Shown here: in pieces, positions 16,728 through 24,433 of the stretch
How positions within the stretch are numbered: position 1 is the stretch's first letter
Layout of the letters: every line of letters starts with the position of its first letter
Source of the DNA: Segatella copri
Lineage (GTDB): Bacteria; Bacteroidota; Bacteroidia; Bacteroidales; Bacteroidaceae
NCBI RefSeq assembly: GCF_026015295.1
Contig: NZ_JAPDUW010000001.1
Location: forward strand, 2,341,501 to 2,405,500
DNA: 64,000 nucleotides
Direction of reading: 5' to 3'
The notes under the pieces: model-generated
Seen by the model: the letters and a program-made list of their open reading frames with translations, nothing else
Told to the model about the DNA's origin: nothing
Database searches by the model: none
Translations under genes and position numbers: made by a program

Positions 16728-18023
16728 ATGAAGTATTTAGATAGAATAGCAGACAGAATGCTCCAACTTCGTCTGGAAGCCTTTGGAGCAGTACAGATTG
16801 TTGGACCAAAATGGTGCGGAAAAACCACTACGGCCATGCAGCAGTCAAAGAGCGTAATCAAGATGCAAGATCCAGATAAGCGTGAAGGATATCTGGCGAC
16901 GGCACGCACCAAACCATCCTTGCTGCTCAAAGGCGAAACACCACGACTGATAGACGAGTGGCAGGTAGCACCAGTTTTATGGGATGCTGTTCGGAATACC
17001 GTAGATGAGCGAAACCAGAAAGGTCAGTTTATCTTAACCGGTTCTACAGTCGTCGAAGACAAAAACGGAGAAATCATGCATACGGGTACTGGCCGCATCT
17101 CCAAGATGCTCATGTATCCTATGAGCCTTTATGAGTCAAAGGAATCAACAGGCACCATATCTTTACGTTTATTGTTTGATGACCCAGCTTACGATATTGA
17201 TGGATTTCTGTCAGACATGACCGTGGAGAAACTGATTTTCGCTGCTTGCCGAGGCGGTTGGCCAGCATCACTGGACGTCACTTCGCAGGAGGCACAATTA
17301 CTGATAGCACAGGATTACGTAAATGTGATTTGCGATGAAGATATATCGAGGGTAGATGGCGTAAGAAGACAGCCAGCTTTGGCTCGACTCATCATGCGTT
17401 CTTATGCCCGGAACATCTGCACCCTCGTCAAGAAATCCAAGATGTTGGCAGACATCACGGTAGAAATGGAGAAAACGTCGATGCCAACATTTGATGATTA
17501 TGTTTCTGCCCTGCAACGATTGTTTGTCATAGAAGATGTGGAGGCATGGTGTCCGGCAATCCGCTCAGCCGCTGCAATCCGTTCGGGAGCCAAGCGTTGC
17601 TTTGTAGATCCTTCCATAGCTGTTGCTGCTTTGGGTATGTCACCAAGAAATCTGGAATTAGACCTTCGAACCTTTGGTTTCATATTCGAGTGTATGTGCA
17701 TTCGCGACCTGAAGGTATATTCGCAAGCCTTGGGAGGTAGAGTCTCTTACTATCACGACCGCTATGACCTGGAGGCAGACATCGTGCTTCATCTTGCAGA
17801 TGGCCGCTATGCCTTGATAGAATGCAAGTTGGGTAGTCGGGAGATAGAAGATGGTGCCAAGCATCTCCTGCAACTACGGGATCTGATTCGTGAGAAGAAC
17901 AAGACAGAGCATCAGATGCCACTCAGAGAGCCAGACCTGCTGATTGTCATGACAGGAGGCGAAATGGCTTATACCAGGGAAGATGGAGTAAAGGTTATAC
18001 CTTTGGCTACATTAAAAGACTAA
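16728..18023 (+). CDS. AAA_14/DUF4143-type ATPase, copy 2
   Basis: Same 431-residue protein as at 12949, with no amino-acid difference seen. Walker A is GPKWCGKTT (26-34). The offset to copy 1 is 3779 bases, falling to 3778 downstream. The two downstream genes show several changes between copies while this one shows none. That points to recent gene conversion or strong constraint on this gene. Confidence 0.85.
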   Translation: MKYLDRIADRMLQLRLEAFGAVQIVGPKWCGKTTTAMQQSKSVIKMQDPDKREGYLATARTKPSLLLKGETPRLIDEWQVAPVLWDAVRNTVDERNQKGQFILTGSTVVEDKNGEIMHTGTGRISKMLMYPMSLYESKESTGTISLRLLFDDPAYDIDGFLSDMTVEKLIFAACRGGWPASLDVTSQEAQLLIAQDYVNVICDEDISRVDGVRRQPALARLIMRSYARNICTLVKKSKMLADITVEMEKTSMPTFDDYVSALQRLFVIEDVEAWCPAIRSAAAIRSGAKRCFVDPSIAVAALGMSPRNLELDLRTFGFIFECMCIRDLKVYSQALGGRVSYYHDRYDLEADIVLHLADGRYALIECKLGSREIEDGAKHLLQLRDLIREKNKTEHQMPLREPDLLIVMTGGEMAYTREDGVKVIPLATLKD

Positions 18024-18060
18024 GAAAAGGGCACTCATCCTTACCTCACTTAGGATACCA

Positions 18061-18162
18061 CCGCCCTAACTACCTTTTTTAACATAGTTAGGGCGGACTT
18101 ATAAGCCAGCGAATTCAATAATCAAGCGCCAATACTTTTTTTCAAAATATTGGCGTTTTTTT
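18061..18162 (+). terminator. Tandem terminators after ATPase copy 2
   Basis: CCGCCCTAACT with AGTTAGGGCGG, then GCGCCAATA with TATTGGCG and a T-run. They are equivalent to those at 14282-14386. Confidence 0.75.
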
Positions 18163-18220
18163 TGAAATTTTCCCTTCATATTACTATATTATAAAGGTAT
18201 AACCAAAAAGAAAGAATAAA

Positions 18221-18724
18221 ATGGCAAATAAAATGTCTTTATGTATCATCAAATACACCTATACTCGATATGTAGGGGTGGATATCGAAAAATATACTCG
18301 GGGACTATTCGAGTATGTGAAGGAAGAGTTTGGGGAGTTTCAACCACAAATGTCAGAGCCTGGAACTATACCTGATATGCCAGACTATCTGGACATCGTG
18401 CTCTGCAAAAAGGACGGAAGTATCTTCTACGAAATGGATATCCAAAGACGTGCCATCAACATCCCGCATGATTGTCAAATGGATGGATTAGTATTGGAAA
18501 TCTTTATCCAGAACTGCGATGGCACGAGATACAAAAAAAGACATGCATATCCCAAGCCTTGGTGGAACCATAAAGCTAACGGCAAGTCGGACATGAGAAA
18601 ACTGAAAATTCATAAAACTATCACCAAAAGGAATCTTAACAATCAAGAAGGCAAAGACTCTGAAGGCATCAGAATACCTGAACTTAGATCTCAGATTCTC
18701 AAGTTTCATAAATTCTTAAGATAA
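18221..18724 (+). CDS. Uncharacterised protein, copy 2
   Basis: A 167-residue paralogue of 14443. Differences are confined to the first 45 residues (for example Gln16 to Arg, Ala18 to Val, Ala to Glu and Arg to Gln near 36-42). The basic tail is identical. It is followed 7 bases later by the zinc-ribbon gene. Confidence 0.6.
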   Translation: MANKMSLCIIKYTYTRYVGVDIEKYTRGLFEYVKEEFGEFQPQMSEPGTIPDMPDYLDIVLCKKDGSIFYEMDIQRRAINIPHDCQMDGLVLEIFIQNCDGTRYKKRHAYPKPWWNHKANGKSDMRKLKIHKTITKRNLNNQEGKDSEGIRIPELRSQILKFHKFLR

Positions 18725-18731
18725 CCATCCC

Positions 18732-19760
18732 ATGACATACGAAGAATTCAAGCATTTGGCTGAGCATCCACAGCATCGGGATGTTCCTGCCATCTTCAAG
18801 CTCGAAGTTTTAGAAACGGAAGAGTTGGAGGAGAAGAAGCGTTCACATTATCCGAAATATAAGGTGAACACCTATTGTCCGCAAGCCTTCACTACAACTT
18901 TGGAGGAGGCAGAGAGACTGATGCACCAGGATGTCCTTTACCGCAAGAAGATGAAGGAGGAAGACGACTATCCGCTGGATACCTTCTGCTATTATATCTC
19001 GGAGATTCCAATGGGACTGTTGCACTACGACCGCGAATGTCTTTCGGAAAGGATGTATGATGGGGAAGGAAAACTGATCGACCGGTCTTACTGCTGTTCG
19101 CGTTTCAGCATTTACTATCCCGGAGTCTGCGATTTGCCTGCATACAACCATCATCCTGACGAGACCTTCCGAGGCAGAAACGCAGAACAGATTAGATTCA
19201 AGAAGGGTGACATCGTAGAAGTATATCGTGGCGATGAGGTAAAACTTGCCATCGTTGTCGGAACTCCGCTTACCACCGAATGGATCTGGGAGAGAAACCA
19301 GGCTGCCAAGGATAAAAGGGGATTGGATGAACTGCCATACGATGAAACGGATGACAGCTATACCGTGATAGATGGTCCCGGCTACGAATACCACGACCAC
19401 GTTCCGTCGCTGTATGTCTTCGCCCCTCACTATCATGTGCCGCTCTATCTTCAGAGACGATTCAAGGGGTATTTGGAAAAGGCTGAGAAAAAGCAGAAAG
19501 AAGAGGAGGAGAAAGACAGGATTTTCCGCCAGGCTCACGATTGCTGCTTCAGCAACAAGGAACAGATTGAGAAGTCAGAAAAATGCGGCTGCTTCAGCTG
19601 CTGCGAAATCTTCACGCCATCCGAAATCACAGATTACTTCCCTGATGAGCCGCCTACAGCCGAATGTCCCTTCTGCCATATCGACTCCGTAATAGGTGAT
19701 GCCTCCGGCTTCCCTATCACCAAGGATTTCTTGAAGAAAATGAAGAAGAGATGGTTCTAG
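18732..19760 (+). CDS. Uncharacterised zinc-ribbon protein, copy 2
   Basis: A 342-residue paralogue of 14954 with the same four-cysteine C-terminal ribbon. It differs by Gly for Ser in DGPGYEYH, Phe for Leu in ITDYFPDE, and ends MKKRWF instead of MKKKYF, with base changes clustered in the last 400 bp. The changes in the end domain show that the two copies have begun to diverge. Confidence 0.65.
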   Translation: MTYEEFKHLAEHPQHRDVPAIFKLEVLETEELEEKKRSHYPKYKVNTYCPQAFTTTLEEAERLMHQDVLYRKKMKEEDDYPLDTFCYYISEIPMGLLHYDRECLSERMYDGEGKLIDRSYCCSRFSIYYPGVCDLPAYNHHPDETFRGRNAEQIRFKKGDIVEVYRGDEVKLAIVVGTPLTTEWIWERNQAAKDKRGLDELPYDETDDSYTVIDGPGYEYHDHVPSLYVFAPHYHVPLYLQRRFKGYLEKAEKKQKEEEEKDRIFRQAHDCCFSNKEQIEKSEKCGCFSCCEIFTPSEITDYFPDEPPTAECPFCHIDSVIGDASGFPITKDFLKKMKKRWF

Positions 19761-19776
19761 GCAAAACAAGAAAAAT

Positions 19777-19812
19777 CGCCCTAACTACCTGTTTTTATAC
19801 AGTTAGAGGGGT
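19777..19812 (+). terminator. Terminator after unit 2
   Basis: CGCCCTAACT (19777-19786) pairs with AGTTAGAGGG (19801-19810) with one mismatch. It is the same hairpin family as at 16063. Confidence 0.6.
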
Positions 19813-19829
19813 GCTATTAATAAAAAAGA

Positions 19830-19858
19830 AGCAGGATGGAAGACTGGTCCACCCTGCT
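19830..19858 (-). terminator. Terminator of the heme operon
   Basis: AGCAGG.TGG pairs with CCACCCTGCT just beyond the TonB receptor stop. On the minus strand it is followed by TTCTTTTTTATT, a T-rich tract. Confidence 0.7.
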
Positions 19859-19865
19859 ATTTTTA

Positions 19866-22040
19866 TTAGAATACCTTTACGAAACGGTCGATATCGATAG
19901 AAAGGCCTACTGAGAAGGTGCGGCCGGTGGTCATCGCAGAACTCCAATAATAGTTCTTTGGCGTATAACCGAAAAGATTATCTACCGTGAAATTCAGATT
20001 GACGGCATCCAGGAATCGCTGCTGAAGCGTGAACTTCCACAACTGATAACTGCGGTCATGCTTCTTGATGTTCGTATCAGGAGCAGACAGGTATCTGCCT
20101 GACAGAGCGGCATTGATGCGATAGAACGAACAGAGCTGACGGTCGTAGTCGAGACGCCAGGTTGCAGAATGCGGACGAGGCTGGGAGAACTGGGAATCTA
20201 CACTTCTGCCACCCACATGGAGATAACTGTAGTCGAGTTTCACACCGAGTCCCATATCCGAACGGTACTGGGCACTGAAGTCGATGCCGCTCACCTCTAC
20301 TCCATCCTCGTTGCAATAACGCGAAGCCACATCCGGCTGACCGGTTCCCGGGGTATAATCGGCATAATCCTCGGTAGTGATGCGCTTATCATACTTATTA
20401 TAATAGCCCATCAGGGTAAGACTATACTGACCGGTAAAGAAGCCAGCATTCTTCACCCTTCCGGTATGCTCCAGCGCCAGGTTGTAGTTGTCGCTCTTCT
20501 CCGGCTTCAGATCCGGATTACCGTAAATCATCTGCATACCTGCCATATCAAAGTTCATATACATCTCCTTGAGCGTTGGGGCACGGAATCCGCCGGCATA
20601 GTTGGCACGGATGGAGAAACCCTTCCACTTGGTCATCAGAGCCAGACGACCGGTAGTGGCATGCTGGCTAGATGCGGAGAAGTAATCATGACGAAGACTT
20701 GCCACGATGTTCAACCACTGCAAAGGATTGTAATCGAACTGGGCGAAGGCATCACATGAATTCTGATTCTTTGATTCATTATCCTCAAACTGATAGGTGG
20801 TAAGATAATCGTTCAAGAAATCTGCACCTACCGTCAATGTATTCTTGCCGAAGATATGGGAATAGAGGGCACGGACGGTGTTCTGACGGTTGGTATAATC
20901 GTGGTCGTGAGTACGCTCATCATTCACATATCGAGCCTTGTCATACTGGTCGAAGCCGTAAGAAATCTCCAGATTATCATTCCCCGAAAGATTCATCACG
21001 GTCTTCAGTCCGGCAGAATAATCCATGTAATGATCATCATAGTTGCTGCGCTTGCTGATACGATTGAAATAACCGCCACGACCTATCAGTTTTACCTTAT
21101 CAGAGAGCTTGTAGGTAAGACGCTCCTTCACATTGAAGGTCTCTCCACCATAGATATGGAGGATGTTGGATTCTGTATCGAAAGGACTGGTGAGCTGAAC
21201 CTCATCCGATGTGGTGCGCTGGATGCTGGTCTGCGAATTCCATTTTCCGGCATTGAAGCTGAAGCTTCCACCGTGGCGCCACTCCTTGTTGAAGTCGTTG
21301 TAGCGGGTATTGACATTGGCAGTCCAAGGTTCGCTGTTTTCACGGGAGATGATATTGACAACTCCGGCTACGGCATTGGCGCCATAGAGCGCCGAAGCAG
21401 CCCCCTTTACAATCTCGATACGTCCTACATTATCCAAGTTCAGACGACTATAATCTACATTATCCATGGTTTCACCAGCCAATCGCTCGCCATCTACGAG
21501 GAAGAGCACGGCATTTCCACCGAAACCATTCATGTTGAGAGAAGTCTCCTGATTCATGGCATAGCCGAATTCCAGACCCGGCATCTGCTCGGTGAGGAGG
21601 TCCTGGATATTGGTAGCATCAGCTATCTTGATATCATTGGCGGTAATCAGACGGGTTACCACAGGAGCATCCTTCAAAGCCTTCGGAGTTCGGGTTGCGG
21701 TAACTACCACCTGATCGAGGGCAGTAGCATCCGGTTGAAGGCGAAGCACATGCTGGTCACCTTTTCTCTCATCCGCTTTCAGTACGAAAGTCTGAGTCTG
21801 ATAGCCCACAAAACTCACCTTCACTCTCACCGCTCCATCCTTGCTGTAAGGAATGCGGAAATATCCGTCTTCATCAGTTGTTACCCCACTCTTTGCATGC
21901 AAAATCTGGACGGTAGCACCCGCCAGAGGTGCGCCCGAATCATCGAGCACCCTACCCACGACATCGCCCTGGGTTTCGGCTTTCAGATTCAGGCACAATC
22001 CGCAAAGGATCAGGAATAGTGCGAATATCTTTTGTTTCAT
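19866..22040 (-). CDS. hmuR: TonB-dependent outer-membrane receptor, probably for heme (HmuR-like)
   Basis: A 724-residue protein. It has a signal peptide (1-21), a carboxypeptidase-D-like domain (GRVLDDSGAPLAGATV, about 28-100), a TonB box/plug with VVVTATRTPKAL (about 111-122) and VDGERLAG near 186, and then a 22-strand barrel with a terminal aromatic (VKVF). It would take a ligand across the outer membrane using TonB energy. Lying last in the hmuSTUV operon suggests heme or another metalloporphyrin, although specific heme-ligating His residues were not identified. The ATG at 22040 is preferred to the TTG at 22046. The lipoprotein stop is 6 bases upstream, so translation is probably coupled. 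Confidence 0.85.
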   Translation of the reverse strand: MKQKIFALFLILCGLCLNLKAETQGDVVGRVLDDSGAPLAGATVQILHAKSGVTTDEDGYFRIPYSKDGAVRVKVSFVGYQTQTFVLKADERKGDQHVLRLQPDATALDQVVVTATRTPKALKDAPVVTRLITANDIKIADATNIQDLLTEQMPGLEFGYAMNQETSLNMNGFGGNAVLFLVDGERLAGETMDNVDYSRLNLDNVGRIEIVKGAASALYGANAVAGVVNIISRENSEPWTANVNTRYNDFNKEWRHGGSFSFNAGKWNSQTSIQRTTSDEVQLTSPFDTESNILHIYGGETFNVKERLTYKLSDKVKLIGRGGYFNRISKRSNYDDHYMDYSAGLKTVMNLSGNDNLEISYGFDQYDKARYVNDERTHDHDYTNRQNTVRALYSHIFGKNTLTVGADFLNDYLTTYQFEDNESKNQNSCDAFAQFDYNPLQWLNIVASLRHDYFSASSQHATTGRLALMTKWKGFSIRANYAGGFRAPTLKEMYMNFDMAGMQMIYGNPDLKPEKSDNYNLALEHTGRVKNAGFFTGQYSLTLMGYYNKYDKRITTEDYADYTPGTGQPDVASRYCNEDGVEVSGIDFSAQYRSDMGLGVKLDYSYLHVGGRSVDSQFSQPRPHSATWRLDYDRQLCSFYRINAALSGRYLSAPDTNIKKHDRSYQLWKFTLQQRFLDAVNLNFTVDNLFGYTPKNYYWSSAMTTGRTFSVGLSIDIDRFVKVF

Positions 22041-22046
22041 CGACAA

Positions 22047-22547
22047 TTACTTCTTTGTTGCATTTGAAGAACAGTTCATGATAAAAGGCATTTTACCATA
22101 CTGTAAAACAAAAGTAATCTGCATTTTACCATCTTTTATAGTTGCTTTTATAGCAGTTTTAGAAAGACCTTTGCCATTTTCCAATGTTTGATCAAAACTG
22201 GTTTCAGGAATAGAATAAGTACCATTTGACTCTGTTACAGCAAGATTCTTCACTGTAATTGAAGGTAAAGCCATAGGTGCAGATCCAAATGCAGGAAGGA
22301 TGATATTTACATGACTATCATCAACTTTTTCCAACTTAAAAGTTGCATTCTCCAATGGGTCCATATCACCCTGACCTGCCAAAGCAATAGACATTGTTTC
22401 ACCAACGTAAGTACCAACAACCTGTTCTGCTGTTGCTGAAGAGCCAGCACCATTATTGTCATCATCATCACTGCTGCAAGAGCTGAATGCTACACACATA
22501 GAAACCAAAGCCAACATCATGGCCATCATTGTCTTAAACTTTTTCAT
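22047..22547 (-). CDS. Calycin-like surface lipoprotein, partner of the TonB receptor
   Basis: A 166-residue lipoprotein with lipobox AFSSC (Cys24) and an Asp-rich SDDDDN stretch right after it, the Bacteroidetes pattern for export to the cell surface. The remainder is beta-rich and ends in Lys-Lys. It holds the place that HmuY, a heme-binding lipoprotein, holds in related operons, but it is shorter and I cannot show homology. It probably captures the ligand for the receptor. Confidence 0.7.
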   Translation of the reverse strand: MKKFKTMMAMMLALVSMCVAFSSCSSDDDDNNGAGSSATAEQVVGTYVGETMSIALAGQGDMDPLENATFKLEKVDDSHVNIILPAFGSAPMALPSITVKNLAVTESNGTYSIPETSFDQTLENGKGLSKTAIKATIKDGKMQITFVLQYGKMPFIMNCSSNATKK

Positions 22548-22610
22548 TTTTCTTTATTTTTCTTTTAGTTACAATAATATTTTCTGTTTGAGGGGATTTG
22601 CAATCCCCGA

Positions 22611-22955
22611 TTATTTATCTTCCGGAACATAGATGATTTCGCCATTCTCCAGCTGGTAAGCAATGCCTACCTTCTTTCCCTTGTTGCCCGACTTCTTACT
22701 CTGATCTTCTGAAGGAGTATAGCGATTTATCTTCTGTCCATCCTTGGTAATGATTTCCATATTCTCCTTGCCATGGTTCTTCACCATCGTGAAGTTATCC
22801 TTGCTGAACATTTCCGTCATATTATAGCGCGAAACGAGTGCCACCATCAGGGCAAGGGCAAACACCATCGCCACATCGAAGAGGTTGCTCACTACGCTCA
22901 TCGGATCATCATCCTCGCCATCATGCGCAAGCCTATTTCTGCGTCTCTGTCTCAT
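22611..22955 (-). CDS. hmuV: HmuV-like DUF2149 membrane protein
   Basis: A 114-residue protein with a charged N-terminus (RQRRRNRL), one membrane helix at about 25-45 (LFDVAMVFALALMVALVS) and a polar periplasmic tail ending ENGEIIYVPE. This is the pattern of DUF2149, an ExbD-like partner of the MotA/TolQ/ExbB-type channel protein. In the hmu operon it follows HmuU, as here, and the two probably form an ion-driven energy unit. Confidence 0.75.
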   Translation of the reverse strand: MRQRRRNRLAHDGEDDDPMSVVSNLFDVAMVFALALMVALVSRYNMTEMFSKDNFTMVKNHGKENMEIITKDGQKINRYTPSEDQSKKSGNKGKKVGIAYQLENGEIIYVPEDK

Positions 22956-22975
22956 AAATTATTTATCTTTAGTTT

Positions 22976-23036
22976 TTACCTTTAAAAGCCATTTTTACTT
23001 TTTTACCTTTTTACTTTTTTACCTTTAAAAGCCTTT
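22976..23036 (+). repeat. TTTTTACCTTTAAAAGCC repeats between hmuV and hmuU
   Basis: Two copies of TTTTTACCTTTAAAAGCC at the ends with shorter TTTTTAC copies between. This spacer sits inside the operon. Confidence 0.4.
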
Positions 23037-23627
23037 TTACTTTTCCTCCAAAAGGTCTGCCATAAACTCGAGGTTGCTCATATCCTCAGTGTACCAGCGG
23101 TTCTTGGTCTGCTTGGTTACAAAACCGATGGCTGCAGAGAACAATCCCACTACGGTGGTAGCGAAAGCCACCTGCATATTGTAAGCCATCGAAGCAATAT
23201 CGCCGGTAGAAAGACCTACCAGGGCAGGACCCATCGGAATCAAGGTACCCATCAAACCGAGCATCGGACCCATCTTCAGGAGTGTAGAAGGAAGAGAAAG
23301 ATCCTTCTCAACAAACTGGGCATACTGGTCGAGGATGCGGTTCACCTGCGCCTTGCTCTGACGGTTGTCCACGAGTTTCTTCATATAGGAAACGATGACA
23401 GCCTGCTTGTTCTTTGGCAAGCGATCGCCCAGGGTATCGATGTTATCGAGTGTCAGGGTGTTCATCTGTTCACGAATCTCCGCCCCCGACTTGCGCTTTA
23501 CAAGATACTGTCCGAAGAAACCTCCAAGGAGCAACAAGGCTCTGAGGAAGAAGAAAATCAACAAAATAATCACAGGAACCAGCATGCCTGTGGAAATCCA
23601 AAACAATACGTCTGATATGTAATTCAT
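23037..23627 (-). CDS. hmuU: HmuU-like MotA/TolQ/ExbB proton-channel protein
   Basis: A 196-residue inner-membrane protein with a helix at about 10-38, a long cytoplasmic helical segment, then two helices (LLKMGPMLGLMGTLIPMGPA at about 118-140 and AFATTVVGLFSAAIGFV near 155-172). The G-P-M-L-G-L-M-G-T-L-I-P motif marks the MotA/TolQ/ExbB fold. It would form the ion channel that powers the neighbouring heme transport proteins. Confidence 0.8.
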   Translation of the reverse strand: MNYISDVLFWISTGMLVPVIILLIFFFLRALLLLGGFFGQYLVKRKSGAEIREQMNTLTLDNIDTLGDRLPKNKQAVIVSYMKKLVDNRQSKAQVNRILDQYAQFVEKDLSLPSTLLKMGPMLGLMGTLIPMGPALVGLSTGDIASMAYNMQVAFATTVVGLFSAAIGFVTKQTKNRWYTEDMSNLEFMADLLEEK

Positions 23628-23638
23628 CTTTTTTATAA

Positions 23639-23660
23639 TGTTAAATGTTGAATGTTAAGT
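23639..23660 (+). repeat. TTAAATGTTGAATGTTAAG spacer repeat
   Basis: Short copy of the TTGAATGTT repeat seen between metY and cysK, located between hmuT and hmuU. Confidence 0.5.
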
Positions 23661-23672
23661 TGGCTTGCGCCT

Positions 23673-24368
23673 TTACAGTTTCTGTGATAAGCGCTGCATC
23701 TTGATGCGATAGCAGCCCCATCCTATCGCCATTCCTACGATGACGATGGCGATGACGCCGAGAAGCGAGAGGGCATCGAAACTGTTGAATCCTGCCACCG
23801 CTGTCCTGCCATTCACTGTACCGATGATGCCCATCAATCCGAGCAGCACCTCTACCAGGAAAAGCAGTTCCAAGCGGATTGGTCGCTCCGGCAAGAGCCA
23901 TCTCAAACCGTAGGTGAATACCGGCGTCAAGACCAGCAGCACTACGGCAAGCACCCATGCCACTACCTGGAACGATACGCCGGGAAGCAGGAAGATGGTC
24001 ATCACCAAAACGCTGAAAAGCACTGGGAAAACCAGCAAACCCGGGAAATACTTCAGGAAGATGAAGAACACCCATTTGCGGCGACTCACATGTTCCGAAG
24101 TCTTCAGATCTACGTGGTGCACACAGAAAAGCATCGTGAGTGCCACGTCGATACTCAGCAGCACCGCCATATCGAGCATCAGCTTCTGGTCGGCTATCCA
24201 AGCCGCAATCTGCGTCTTCGACTGCTCAATGGCGAATGGCCAGGTCATTCCCACGAAGAAGGCTACGAGCACCGAGATGATCATAATCTCCTTCACTCCG
24301 TGGAAGGTCTGCTTCAGCACAAAACTGAAGCAAACCAATATCATCATTACTAAAACTAATGTCTCCAC
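23673..24368 (-). CDS. hmuT: HmuT-like polytopic membrane protein
   Basis: A 231-residue protein with about seven hydrophobic helices and few polar loops. The only notable soluble motif is FCVHHVDLKTSEHVSRRKW near 83-100, which has two adjacent His. It is placed between the CobN-like protein and the MotA-like channel protein, the position of HmuT in the P. gingivalis-type locus. The role in heme transfer across the inner membrane is inferred only from context. Confidence 0.65.
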   Translation of the reverse strand: METLVLVMMILVCFSFVLKQTFHGVKEIMIISVLVAFFVGMTWPFAIEQSKTQIAAWIADQKLMLDMAVLLSIDVALTMLFCVHHVDLKTSEHVSRRKWVFFIFLKYFPGLLVFPVLFSVLVMTIFLLPGVSFQVVAWVLAVVLLVLTPVFTYGLRWLLPERPIRLELLFLVEVLLGLMGIIGTVNGRTAVAGFNSFDALSLLGVIAIVIVGMAIGWGCYRIKMQRLSQKL

Positions 24369-24380
24369 TTTTTTTAAAAA

Positions 24381-24430
24381 TGTTGAATGTTAAATGTTGA
24401 ATGTTGAATTATTCTTCACTGTTAAGTGTT
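24381..24430 (+). repeat. TTGAATGTTAAATG repeats between hmuS and hmuT
   Basis: Four TTGAATG/TTAAATG units and two copies of TTGAATTATTCTTCACT, one at 24404 and one at 24430. The second overlaps the hmuS stop. Confidence 0.5.
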
Positions 24431-24433
24431 GAA

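Noticed and set aside
20856..22019. 387-codon ORF opposite the TonB receptor
   Set aside because: Antisense shadow of a well supported receptor gene.
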